Shown in pieces: positions 1 to 6,946 of a DNA stretch of 64,000 nucleotides. The position numbers and the translations under genes are program-made. Numbering within the stretch: the first letter of the stretch is position 1; every line of letters starts with the position of its first letter. This stretch comes from an uncultured Porphyromonadaceae bacterium (GTDB lineage: Bacteria; Bacteroidota; Bacteroidia; Bacteroidales; Muribaculaceae). The stretch spans positions 1 through 64,000 of the forward strand of contig CANRVB010000008.1 of NCBI GenBank assembly GCA_947643165.1, in the 5' to 3' direction. The notes under the pieces are model-generated. The model was given only the letters and a program-made list of their open reading frames with translations, had not been told where the DNA came from and searched no databases.

Positions 1-98
1 AGATAAGATATTGGTAAATGATTGGTATAAAGATAGATTGATAGATTTTGATATTTGTCGGCCCTTCTGCGTGATGCAGAGGGGCCGACTATTTCTTT
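1..98 (+). repeat. Direct repeat copy 1 (3'-end repeat with terminator)
   Basis: Positions 9-51 are identical over 43 nt to 2082-2124, and the flanking bases up to about 98 also align with 2074-2172. Both copies end in a related GC-rich hairpin with a T tract. Copy 2 follows an ECF sigma factor, so copy 1 is probably the 3' end of a gene lying just upstream of this window, perhaps a paralogue. That last step is inference. Confidence 0.85.
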
Positions 99-100
99 TT
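57..100 (+). terminator. Intrinsic terminator of an upstream gene
   Basis: A 14-bp stem (57-70 with 76-89, one G-T wobble) has a 5-nt loop and is followed by a T-rich run (90-100). It ends the transcript of a gene that lies before the window. Confidence 0.8.
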
Positions 101-126
101 GGTGTGGAATCTGCCGGCATTAAACA

Positions 127-156
127 TTGCAGTCTCAAAAATTGTTTGTATCTTTG
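127..156 (+). promoter_or_regulatory. Bacteroidetes-type promoter for lysO
   Basis: A TTG at 127-129 is followed after 19 nt by TATCTTTG at 149-156, matching the -33/-7 consensus. Transcription would start near 160 and leave a leader of about 210 nt before the first lysO gene. Confidence 0.6.
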
Positions 157-253
157 TAGTACGAAACCGTATATCAGATGACAGTAAGAGCCAAGAACAT
201 CAGGATTTGCAACGCGCGGGCCGAAGAACGCCTGTGCCGCGTTGTTCATGTGC

Positions 254-325
254 ATTGGTTCAGTGGATTCATCTAAGCTTACACACTCCATCCCCAATCC
301 CTTTTTTTCTTTTTATTTATTTTGT
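254..325 (+). promoter_or_regulatory. Possible attenuator hairpin in the lysO leader
   Basis: In the long leader, arms ATTGG (254-258) and TGGA (264-267) can pair with CCAAT (294-298) and TCCA (287-290). A run of T residues follows at 302-323. The layout resembles an intrinsic terminator placed before the first start codon. I could not recognise a known riboswitch class. The rest of the 160-373 leader shows no gene. Confidence 0.3.
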
Positions 326-373
326 GGCTTGATATGCTCTGCGTGTCAGGCTGCTGAATGCATTTGTAAGCTT

Positions 374-652
374 ATGTTCACGATATTGTTTCTGCTGATA
401 ATATCGGCGGCTGTAGGTTTTATGCTACGCCGCCATACCAAATTCGAATCGATCATATCCCGCACCACCGGCTATACTGTCGTTCTGTTGCTCCTGTTTT
501 TTGGTATAACGATCGGATCCAACTCATCAATTCTCGGAAATCTGCGCAGTTATGGCATCTATGCAGCTGTCATAGCGTTTCTTGGTGTTGCCGGCAGCGT
601 CTGCGCCGCTGTTCTGTTCGCACGTCTCAATGGCAAAGGAGGTGGCAAATGA
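374..652 (+). CDS. lysO: LysO family lysine exporter, N-terminal half
   Basis: A 92-residue hydrophobic protein with about three membrane segments, matching the first third of LysO (YbjE, DUF340/Lys_export), an inner-membrane lysine efflux protein. E. coli LysO is a single chain of about 299 residues. Here it is split into 92 and 207 residues, as is common in Bacteroidales. The ATG at 374 was chosen over an upstream in-frame ATG at 242 because the segment before it is low in hydrophobicity and does not resemble the family. The stop overlaps the next start as ATGA, so the two halves are translationally coupled. Confidence 0.75.
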   Translation: MFTILFLLIISAAVGFMLRRHTKFESIISRTTGYTVVLLLLFFGITIGSNSSILGNLRSYGIYAAVIAFLGVAGSVCAAVLFARLNGKGGGK

Positions 653-1272
653 AGCATCTTGTACTTCCGCTGGTTATGGTAGTCGGTATAATTTTCGGCT
701 GGGCCGTCGGTATGCCGTCGTTTTTTGGTGATGTCGATCTGGCACACATCCTGCTTTATATCCTCATTATTCAGGTGGGCCTCGGCATAGGCATGCGGCC
801 TGACCTTTCCATGCTGTTCCGCAACTTCAATTTCCGCATGCTGCTCCTTCCGGCCTTCACGATAGTCGGTACGCTTGCGTTCACCCTGCTTGCCGGCCTG
901 ATATTTGTATCCGATGATATCAAGGATATTCTGGCTATCGGCAGCGGCTTCGGCTACTACTCGCTCTCGTCCGTGCTGATAGCCCAGTTCAAGAGTGTCA
1001 CCTCCGGAGCCGAGGCGGCATCGGTTGTGGCTGCGATAGCTCTTCTTGCCAATGTGGTCAGGGAGCTTGTGGCGCTGGTGTCATGCAAGTTTCTTTCGAG
1101 CAAGGGTTATGGCTATGCGGCTATCTCGATCGCGGGGATCAACTCTATGGACGTGTGCCTCCCGATGATTGTATCAGGAAACAATGACCGCAATCTTATA
1201 TCCGCTGCGTTGTTTCATGGTATAATGATCGAGGTGTCTGTTCCGTTCCTTATCGCACTTTTTTGCGGTTGA
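649..1272 (+). CDS. lysO: LysO family lysine exporter, C-terminal half
   Basis: A 207-residue polytopic membrane protein with repeated hydrophobic segments and the conserved glycine- and serine-rich stretch around GSGFGYYSLSSV (about residues 104-115), typical of the main Lys_export domain. It should assemble with the 92-residue product of the preceding gene to export lysine, and possibly thialysine, across the inner membrane. The start overlaps the preceding stop by 4 nt. No terminator with a good T run follows, but the next gene has its own promoter 120 nt downstream. Confidence 0.8.
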   Translation: MKHLVLPLVMVVGIIFGWAVGMPSFFGDVDLAHILLYILIIQVGLGIGMRPDLSMLFRNFNFRMLLLPAFTIVGTLAFTLLAGLIFVSDDIKDILAIGSGFGYYSLSSVLIAQFKSVTSGAEAASVVAAIALLANVVRELVALVSCKFLSSKGYGYAAISIAGINSMDVCLPMIVSGNNDRNLISAALFHGIMIEVSVPFLIALFCG

Positions 1273-1393
1273 TTCAATTTTTTTCAGAGAATGGGCAGAT
1301 TTATGCGATGGCGTAATATGTTGAAATATAGTAATATAACATATAGTGTAACAACTCCGTAACGGAATTAACGTTCATTAACGCAGTAAGGTC

Positions 1394-1422
1394 TTGCAAG
1401 AATCAAAATGGCCGTAACTTTG
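1394..1422 (+). promoter_or_regulatory. Promoter of the ECF sigma gene
   Basis: TTG at 1394-1396, an 18-nt spacer, then TAACTTTG at 1415-1422. This places the start of transcription near 1427, about 80 nt before the chosen start codon, and rules out an in-frame ATG at 1408 that lies inside the promoter. Confidence 0.65.
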
Positions 1423-1506
1423 CAACGTCGGACAACGAAAGAGACCACCTCTCCCCAGTCACTCTCCTCCGTCTCCCTCACGTTTCACAAGCTAAACCAT
1501 TTCATC

Positions 1507-2016
1507 ATGACCACCTCAGCCTTCCAGCAGCAACTCATGAGCCTTCAGGCCAACCTGCTCAACTTCGCATACACCCTGACCAGCAACCGCGACGACGCCT
1601 ACGATCTGCTTCAGGATACCACAGTAAAGGCGCTTACCAACAGCGACAAGTATGCCGACGACACCAACTTCAAGGGCTGGGTGTTCACGATCATGCGCAA
1701 CCTGTTTATCAACAACTACCGCCGCGCGAGCCGCTCGCAGGCCGTTGTCGACACGACAGAAGACTGCTACCACCTGAACCTGTGCCAGGACTCGGGCATC
1801 ACTTCACCGGAAGGCTCCTACACTGAGCGCGAGATCCGCGATGCCATAGCCGAGTTCGATCCTAAGTACGGCGAGCCGTTCGCCATGCACGTTGCCGGCT
1901 ACAAGTACAATGAGATCGCCGAGAAGATGAATCTGCCGCTTGGCACGGTCAAGAGCCGCATCTTCTTCGCCCGCCAGGCCCTGCAGGAACGTTTCGCAGA
2001 CTACGCCAACGCTTAA
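1507..2016 (+). CDS. RNA polymerase ECF sigma factor
   Basis: A 169-residue sigma-70 family protein. Region 2 is seen near residues 15-80 (DDAYDLLQDTTVKAL, then FKGWVFTIMRNLFINNYR). Region 4 lies at about residues 115-165, with a helix-turn-helix ending GTVKSRIFFARQAL. No anti-sigma gene is adjacent, unlike the FecI-type locus at 5.7 kb, so it belongs to the stand-alone ECF type common in Bacteroidales. The codons are unusually rich in C-ending forms, as in highly expressed genes of this window. It is followed by a 98-bp repeat with a terminator, also found at the window start. Confidence 0.85.
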   Translation: MTTSAFQQQLMSLQANLLNFAYTLTSNRDDAYDLLQDTTVKALTNSDKYADDTNFKGWVFTIMRNLFINNYRRASRSQAVVDTTEDCYHLNLCQDSGITSPEGSYTEREIRDAIAEFDPKYGEPFAMHVAGYKYNEIAEKMNLPLGTVKSRIFFARQALQERFADYANA

Positions 2017-2073
2017 TGGTTTAATTTTCAGTGAAATAAGCCTTTTCTCCGACTATTTGAAATTCGTACACAC

Positions 2074-2172
2074 AGATAACGTATTGGTAAATGATTGGTA
2101 TAAAGATAGATTGATAGATTTTGACATTAGATTCGGCCCTTCTGCGCGACGCAGCGGGGCCGATCGCTTTTT
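2074..2172 (+). repeat. Direct repeat copy 2 (3'-end repeat with terminator)
   Basis: It shares 43 identical nt (2082-2124 with 9-51) plus a similar flank and hairpin with the window start, about 2.07 kb away in the same orientation. It covers the 3' untranslated region of the sigma gene. Confidence 0.85.
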
Positions 2173-2173
2173 T
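2133..2173 (+). terminator. Terminator of the ECF sigma gene
   Basis: A 13-bp arm (2133-2145) pairs with 2151-2163 around a 5-nt loop, with two internal mismatches, and is followed by a T run at 2168-2173. It is the counterpart of the hairpin at 57-100. Confidence 0.75.
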
Positions 2174-2240
2174 ATGCCCGATGGCCTTTTTTAAGTCCAT
2201 TTTTACAGAAAGTTATGAGATTTATATGATTTATAAGAAT

Positions 2241-2265
2241 TATTGGCAATCATCATTTGCCAATA
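2241..2265 (+). promoter_or_regulatory. Perfect 9-7-9 inverted repeat overlapping a promoter
   Basis: TATTGGCAA (2241-2249) and its exact complement TTGCCAATA (2257-2265) are separated by 7 nt. The right arm covers the -33 TTTG of the promoter for the LolD-like gene, so a dimeric regulator bound here would block transcription. The regulator is not known. Confidence 0.5.
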
Positions 2266-2287
2266 ACATCCATATTCACTATTTTTG
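2256..2287 (+). promoter_or_regulatory. Promoter of the LolD-like ABC gene
   Basis: TTTG at 2256-2259, a 20-nt spacer, TATTTTTG at 2280-2287. The start codon lies only 7 nt after the -7 element, so the mRNA would be leaderless or nearly so. Confidence 0.6.
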
Positions 2288-2294
2288 CACAGAA

Positions 2295-2972
2295 ATGATA
2301 AAAGTTCGTCATATAAGCCGGACATTTGGCACTCTGCAAGTGCTTGACAGTATTTCTCTTGACATAAATGATGGAGAAGTTATAGCGATTACCGGCCCCA
2401 GCGGAGCCGGTAAGACTACATTGTTGCAGATTGTCGGATCGCTGGACCGGCCGGACAATGGCTCGGTGATATATGGCGACACTGATATTTTCAAACTCTC
2501 CGACAACAAACTGTCGAATTTCCGCAACCGGAACATCGGTTTCGTTTTTCAGGCAAGTCAGTTACTGCCAGAGTTTTCGACGATCGAGAATGTGGCGATG
2601 CCGGCGTTGATAGGAGGCCGTTCGCGGTCGGAAGCTTTCGGTGCTGCCCGTCAGCTGCTCGATTATCTCGGGCTTGGTCATCGCCTTGACCATCGTCCTG
2701 CCGAGCTGTCGGGTGGCGAGCGTCAGAGAGCGGCTGTCGCCAGAGCGCTGGTCAACAAGCCGGCCGTGGTATTGGCCGATGAGCCGTCAGGTTCGCTTGA
2801 TTCTCAGGGCCGTGCGGATATGCACAGGCTCTTCTTCGATCTTCGGCGCGATTTCGGCCATACATTTGTGATCGTGACTCACGATGAAACGCTGGCCGCC
2901 GACACCGACCGTATGGTCTGTATGGCCGACGGCCGGATAACACGTATAATTGATAGAACAACTAACAGCTAA
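2295..2972 (+). CDS. LolD/MacB-type ABC transporter ATP-binding protein
   Basis: A 225-residue ATPase with Walker A GPSGAGKTT (residues 34-42), signature LSGGE (about 138) and Walker B VVLADEPSG (about 158), followed by the H-loop in VTHDE. Length and motifs fit the LolD/MacB/FtsE group, which energises lipoprotein release or related envelope transport. No permease (LolC/E) gene is adjacent, so its partner is encoded elsewhere. The ATG at 2295 is preferred because the upstream in-frame extension is not family-like and overlaps the terminator, operator and promoter. The next gene, a lipoprotein, begins 34 nt downstream. Confidence 0.85.
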   Translation: MIKVRHISRTFGTLQVLDSISLDINDGEVIAITGPSGAGKTTLLQIVGSLDRPDNGSVIYGDTDIFKLSDNKLSNFRNRNIGFVFQASQLLPEFSTIENVAMPALIGGRSRSEAFGAARQLLDYLGLGHRLDHRPAELSGGERQRAAVARALVNKPAVVLADEPSGSLDSQGRADMHRLFFDLRRDFGHTFVIVTHDETLAADTDRMVCMADGRITRIIDRTTNS

Positions 2973-3006
2973 TCATATCATAAACCTACAATCCAAACTA
3001 ACTACA

Positions 3007-3711
3007 ATGACACTACGCAAAATTTTTATTCCAATCGTTGCGACAATCGCCGTTATGCTCGGATTCACCGCTTGTAATTCTTCGGATGAGCCTACAGCAG
3101 GATCTACGATATACACAAATATCGTGACTTTGGTGGAACGTAGCTCTACCGGTACGGTAATGTCTTATCAGACAGGACAATATACCCCTGTTATCACTCT
3201 GACAGCCAGCCAGCAGGTAGATACAAGCATCGTAATGCCGGGCAAGCGTTTCCTCATAGCTTATCAACTGGCTCCCGGTACTGTAGCCGATCAGAGCGGT
3301 TTTGTAACGCTTCTGGCAGCTCAGAAGATACTCAACGATACTATCCAGTTCAAGCCGATCAACAGCATCCCCAACTGGGATAACACCATATCACGTGTGC
3401 AGCAGGCCTTTATCTCGGGTAATTTCCTGAATCTCGGCGCTACCGTACCCATGTCTACCCCTATAGTCGATGCTGTGATAATAGCCGACGAGGCAACTCT
3501 CGCTACCGAGACCGCCGAACTCTATGTGTACTTCGCTCCGGTGAATACAATCGACTCGTACACTGTGGCCCGCTACTCTACCTACGATCTCAAGCCGATG
3601 ATGAACAAGTATCCCCGTGTGCGCAAGTTCAATCTCCACTGCCCGGGCGACGGCCGTACCTTTGAGTTCAGCCTCACCCCCAATGTAGGCCCTATTCCCA
3701 CAAATAATTAA
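3007..3711 (+). CDS. Putative NigD-like lipoprotein
   Basis: A 234-residue protein with a lipoprotein signal peptide. A basic start and hydrophobic core are followed by lipobox FTAC at about residues 18-21. The mature part is rich in beta-strand-forming sequence, with a segment around KRFLIAYQL that resembles NigD-like Bacteroidales lipoproteins (an N-terminal OB-like and a C-terminal domain). This assignment is tentative. It lies in a probable operon between the LolD-like ATPase and a DUF3467 gene. Its exact role is not known, and envelope location is inferred from the signal only. Confidence 0.6.
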   Translation: MTLRKIFIPIVATIAVMLGFTACNSSDEPTAGSTIYTNIVTLVERSSTGTVMSYQTGQYTPVITLTASQQVDTSIVMPGKRFLIAYQLAPGTVADQSGFVTLLAAQKILNDTIQFKPINSIPNWDNTISRVQQAFISGNFLNLGATVPMSTPIVDAVIIADEATLATETAELYVYFAPVNTIDSYTVARYSTYDLKPMMNKYPRVRKFNLHCPGDGRTFEFSLTPNVGPIPTNN

Positions 3712-3730
3712 TTATTAAACATATAAAATC

Positions 3731-4063
3731 ATGGAAAATAACAATAAGCCCAACGAACTCAAGATCGAAATCACTCCCGAAGTGGCTTCAGGTACCTACA
3801 GCAATCTCGCTGTCATCACCCACAGCCCTAACGAGGTGTTCATCGACTTTATCGCTGTAGCTCCCAATATGCCTCAGGCCAAGGTTCAGAGCCGCATCAT
3901 CATGACTCCCGAAAATGCGAAGAACCTCCTGTTCGCTCTCCGCGACAATATCGCAAAATATGAGGCAACTTTCGGCGAGATAGAGCACAAGCTCCCGAAG
4001 AACCAGGGCGCAAACTCCGCCAACGACATCAAGAATCCGTTCATAGTAGGCGGTAAGGCCTGA
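3731..4063 (+). CDS. DUF3467 domain-containing protein
   Basis: A 110-residue soluble protein. Residues 8-85 match DUF3467: an acidic and hydrophobic beta-rich opening (LKIEITPEVASGTYSNLAVI) followed by the segment SRIIMTPENAKNLLFAL. No enzymatic motif is visible, and the family function is unknown. It starts 20 nt after the lipoprotein gene and ends 16 nt before cysS, so it is probably cotranscribed with both. Confidence 0.8.
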   Translation: MENNNKPNELKIEITPEVASGTYSNLAVITHSPNEVFIDFIAVAPNMPQAKVQSRIIMTPENAKNLLFALRDNIAKYEATFGEIEHKLPKNQGANSANDIKNPFIVGGKA

Positions 4064-4078
4064 TAGAATCTGACAGCC

Positions 4079-5569
4079 ATGCGCGACAATCAATTGCTCA
4101 TCTACAACTCACTCTCTCGTCAGAAAGAGCTCTTCAAGCCCGTCCACCCGGGCCGGGTGGGCATGTATGTGTGTGGTCCTACTGTCTATGGCGACGGCCA
4201 CCTCGGTCATGCCAGACCGGCTATAACGTTTGACGTTGTGTTCCGCTATCTGACGCATCTTGGCTATAAAGTGCGCTATGTCAGAAATATAACTGACGTG
4301 GGTCACCTTGAGCATGATGCTGATTCGGGCGAGGACAAGATCGCCAAGAAGGCGCGTCTGGAGCAGCTTGAGCCAATGGAAGTGGTGCAGCATTATCTGA
4401 ACCGTTACCATAAGGCAATGGATGCCCTCAATGTCATTCCGCCATCGATCGAGCCTCATGCTTCGGGTCATATAATAGAGCAGATCGAGTATATCAAGAA
4501 GATACTTGAGGCGGGGTATGCCTATGAGAGCGAAGGTTCGGTATATTTTGATGTGCCGAAGTATAATGCCGATCACCATTACGGAAAGCTGTCGGGCCGT
4601 AATATCGACGAGCTTCTGTCGACGACACGCGACCTTGACGGACAGCAGGAAAAGCGCAATCCGGCTGACTTCGCCCTGTGGAAGAAGGCTTCGCCGGAGC
4701 ATATAATGCGTTGGCCTTCGCCGTGGAGCGATGGATTTCCCGGATGGCATCTCGAATGTTCGACGATGGGCGAGAAGTATCTCGGCACGCCGTTCGACAT
4801 TCACGGAGGAGGAATGGATCTGAAGTTCCCTCATCATGAATGCGAGATCGCTCAGTCGGTCGCTCATAACGGGCATGACAGTGTCCGCTACTGGATGCAC
4901 AATAACATGATTACCATAGAGGGCCAGAAGATGGGTAAATCGCTGGGCAATTTCATCACACTCGATGAATTTTTCAGCGGTTCGCATCCAAAGCTCAAGC
5001 AGGCATATTCGCCTATGGTGATCCGTTTCTTTATTCTCCAGGCACACTACCGTGGCACTGTAGACTTCTCCAACGAAGCTCTGCAGGCTTCGGAAAAGGC
5101 TCTTCAGCGTATGCTTGACGGCTACCGCCGCCTGAAGTCGCTGAAAGCAGACAATGGCGGCGCTCCGCTTGCCGACAGTGAGCTCGAGAGTCTTGAGAAA
5201 CGCATGTACGAGGCCATGGACGATGATCTGAACACACCGATTGTCATAGCCGCGCTGTTTGATGCTTGCTCGGTTGTCAACAACATAAATGATGGCCGCA
5301 CCTCAGCTACAGCTGCCCAGATAGAGCGCCTGCAGGGTCTGTTCGATACATTCCTTGTCGACATTCTCGGAATACAGACGGGTGCCGAAGGTGGAGATGC
5401 CGCTGACATGAAGCCGTATGAGGGCGCTGTAGACCTGCTTCTGGAGATGAGGTCGAAGGCAAAGGCCGATAAGGACTGGACAACCAGCGACATGATACGC
5501 GACCGTCTGGCCGCGCTTGGCTTCGATGTGAAAGATACGAAGAACGGATTTGAGTGGAGTGTGAAATAA
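4079..5569 (+). CDS. cysS: Cysteine--tRNA ligase
   Basis: A 496-residue class I aminoacyl-tRNA synthetase that charges tRNA-Cys in the cytoplasm. The HIGH-type motif is HLGH (residues 41-44) and the KMSKS-type motif is KMGKS near residue 284. Zinc ligands are visible at Cys32 and in WHLEC and HHECE. The C-terminal helical anticodon-binding region is present, and the length is normal. It is the last gene of the lipoprotein-DUF3467-cysS run and is followed by a strong hairpin. Confidence 0.97.
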   Translation: MRDNQLLIYNSLSRQKELFKPVHPGRVGMYVCGPTVYGDGHLGHARPAITFDVVFRYLTHLGYKVRYVRNITDVGHLEHDADSGEDKIAKKARLEQLEPMEVVQHYLNRYHKAMDALNVIPPSIEPHASGHIIEQIEYIKKILEAGYAYESEGSVYFDVPKYNADHHYGKLSGRNIDELLSTTRDLDGQQEKRNPADFALWKKASPEHIMRWPSPWSDGFPGWHLECSTMGEKYLGTPFDIHGGGMDLKFPHHECEIAQSVAHNGHDSVRYWMHNNMITIEGQKMGKSLGNFITLDEFFSGSHPKLKQAYSPMVIRFFILQAHYRGTVDFSNEALQASEKALQRMLDGYRRLKSLKADNGGAPLADSELESLEKRMYEAMDDDLNTPIVIAALFDACSVVNNINDGRTSATAAQIERLQGLFDTFLVDILGIQTGAEGGDAADMKPYEGAVDLLLEMRSKAKADKDWTTSDMIRDRLAALGFDVKDTKNGFEWSVK

Positions 5570-5593
5570 CAGTCAGCTTAAATTCAGAAATAT

Positions 5594-5632
5594 ACTGACG
5601 CCGGAGATCAGATGAAGATCTTCGGCGTCAGT
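5594..5632 (+). terminator. Hairpin terminator after cysS
   Basis: A 10-bp perfect GC-rich stem (ACTGACGCCG with CGGCGTCAGT), extended by an internal GATC pairing, lies 24 nt after the cysS stop. Only a weak T tract follows. Confidence 0.6.
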
Positions 5633-5762
5633 CATTTATGAGCGTCAGATCTGATATTACGACCGTAACCCATAGAGCATGGGAGAAGATTGTTTTGAGC
5701 AAATGTGATTTTTTTTGCGCAGAGAGGTTAGGTTTTTCGCAAGTGAACTGTCTTAATAATGT

Positions 5763-6296
5763 ATGACGACACAAAATGACATAGAACAGCTTTTCAAAAC
5801 ACATTATGCTGATATGCACCGCATGGCCATGCTGATATTGCGCGATGAGGATGTGGCGAGGGACATAGTGCACGATGTTTTCGCCAATCTTCTTGACAGA
5901 CAGAGCAGAGCACCGGAAGGTGATAGCTTTGCTGCAAGTCCGTCAGGATCCCGGATATCCGTGTCCGGTGCTTATCTTCTGAAATCCGTGCGCAACCGAT
6001 GCCTTAACTATCTGAGCGGCATGTCGGTCAAGGAGAGAATGACCGAACTATATGCTCTCGATATGACTGAGATAGCAGATGAGGATTGGCCAGATGATGA
6101 TACGATAGCTTTGATTCACGCTACAGTGGCCCATGATCTCAGTGAGGCGTGCAAAAGGGTTGTGAACCTTCGTTTTGCCGAAGGGAAAAGCTATAAGGAA
6201 ATAGCCCGGAAGCTCAGTATCAGTGAAGTGGCTGTCTATAAGCATTTACGTCATGCAATGGATATCTTACGTTCAAAATTTTCTAAAAATGGATAA
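5763..6296 (+). CDS. FecI-type ECF sigma factor
   Basis: A 177-residue Bacteroidetes-type sigma-70 family protein. Region 2 spans about residues 8-80 (LFKTHYADMHRMA, VARDIVHDVFANLL). Region 4 spans about 120-170, with the helix-turn-helix YKEIARKLSISEVAVYKHL. It heads a three-gene operon with a FecR-like protein (overlap of 8 nt) and an outer-membrane barrel. This arrangement is typical of cell-surface signalling, where the outer-membrane protein relays a signal through the membrane-bound regulator to the sigma factor. Confidence 0.9.
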   Translation: MTTQNDIEQLFKTHYADMHRMAMLILRDEDVARDIVHDVFANLLDRQSRAPEGDSFAASPSGSRISVSGAYLLKSVRNRCLNYLSGMSVKERMTELYALDMTEIADEDWPDDDTIALIHATVAHDLSEACKRVVNLRFAEGKSYKEIARKLSISEVAVYKHLRHAMDILRSKFSKNG

Positions 6297-6942
6297 ATTC
6301 GACAGACTGCTTGACGCGATAGAGCATCCTGACATGTATTCCGATCAGGACGTGGAGGCAATGTTGCAGGATCCGGAAGTGAAGGAGGCCTACAGTTTGC
6401 TTGATAAGACGAGATCAAGTCTGAAGCATATCGATACGCCCGATGTGGAGGCCGAATGGCACGCATTCCAGCGGACTCATATGGGCGGTAACGATAAGCA
6501 TGGTGTGAATATTCTGCACTATTTTTCACGCAATGTGGCTGCGGGCATAGCTATGGCCCTCGGGTCAGTTTTAGCTGTGGCTTCGGTTGTGGGGCTAAGT
6601 GTCAATTACATCAACAGTGAAAAGTCAGCACCGGCCGCCGCTGCGGATCCCGCGCTCACCACGGAGCTTATGGCTACAATAGATACAGTGACTGTGGTTG
6701 ACGACATACCTGTCAAGGCTCCGGAAATTGTGGTCTTCGACAATGAAGAGCTGGAAAAGATAATAACGAAAATCGCTGAATACTATGGGTATAAGCCGGA
6801 GTTTTCGGCTGATGCGCCAAAGGCTCTCCGTCTTTACTACCGTTGGAACCGTACGTTGTCGGTCGATGAGGTAGTCGAGAACCTGAACAATTTCGAACGG
6901 ATACATATCACCGTAAAAGGCAAAACCATCAAAATAGACTGA
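6289..6942 (+). CDS. FecR-like anti-sigma regulator with C-terminal DUF4974
   Basis: A 217-residue single-pass protein. A cytoplasmic part of about 80 residues, expected to hold the sigma factor, is followed by a membrane segment at about 84-106 and a short periplasmic region. The C-terminal 65 residues match DUF4974, the FecR C-terminal domain that contacts the receptor STN domain. The central FecR beta-domain found in full-length proteins (usually above 300 residues) appears to be missing. The start overlaps the sigma gene end by 8 nt, implying coupled translation. Family and context make an anti-sigma role likely. Confidence 0.75.
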   Translation: MDKFDRLLDAIEHPDMYSDQDVEAMLQDPEVKEAYSLLDKTRSSLKHIDTPDVEAEWHAFQRTHMGGNDKHGVNILHYFSRNVAAGIAMALGSVLAVASVVGLSVNYINSEKSAPAAAADPALTTELMATIDTVTVVDDIPVKAPEIVVFDNEELEKIITKIAEYYGYKPEFSADAPKALRLYYRWNRTLSVDEVVENLNNFERIHITVKGKTIKID

Positions 6943-6946
6943 CATC

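Noticed and set aside
1408-1506. N-terminal extension of the ECF sigma factor from an upstream ATG
   Set aside because: The ATG lies inside the -7/-33 promoter region and the extension is not sigma-like.
4109-5047. 312-codon open frame antisense to cysS
   Set aside because: Lies fully opposite a strongly conserved synthetase. No family resemblance; it reflects codon bias of the real gene.
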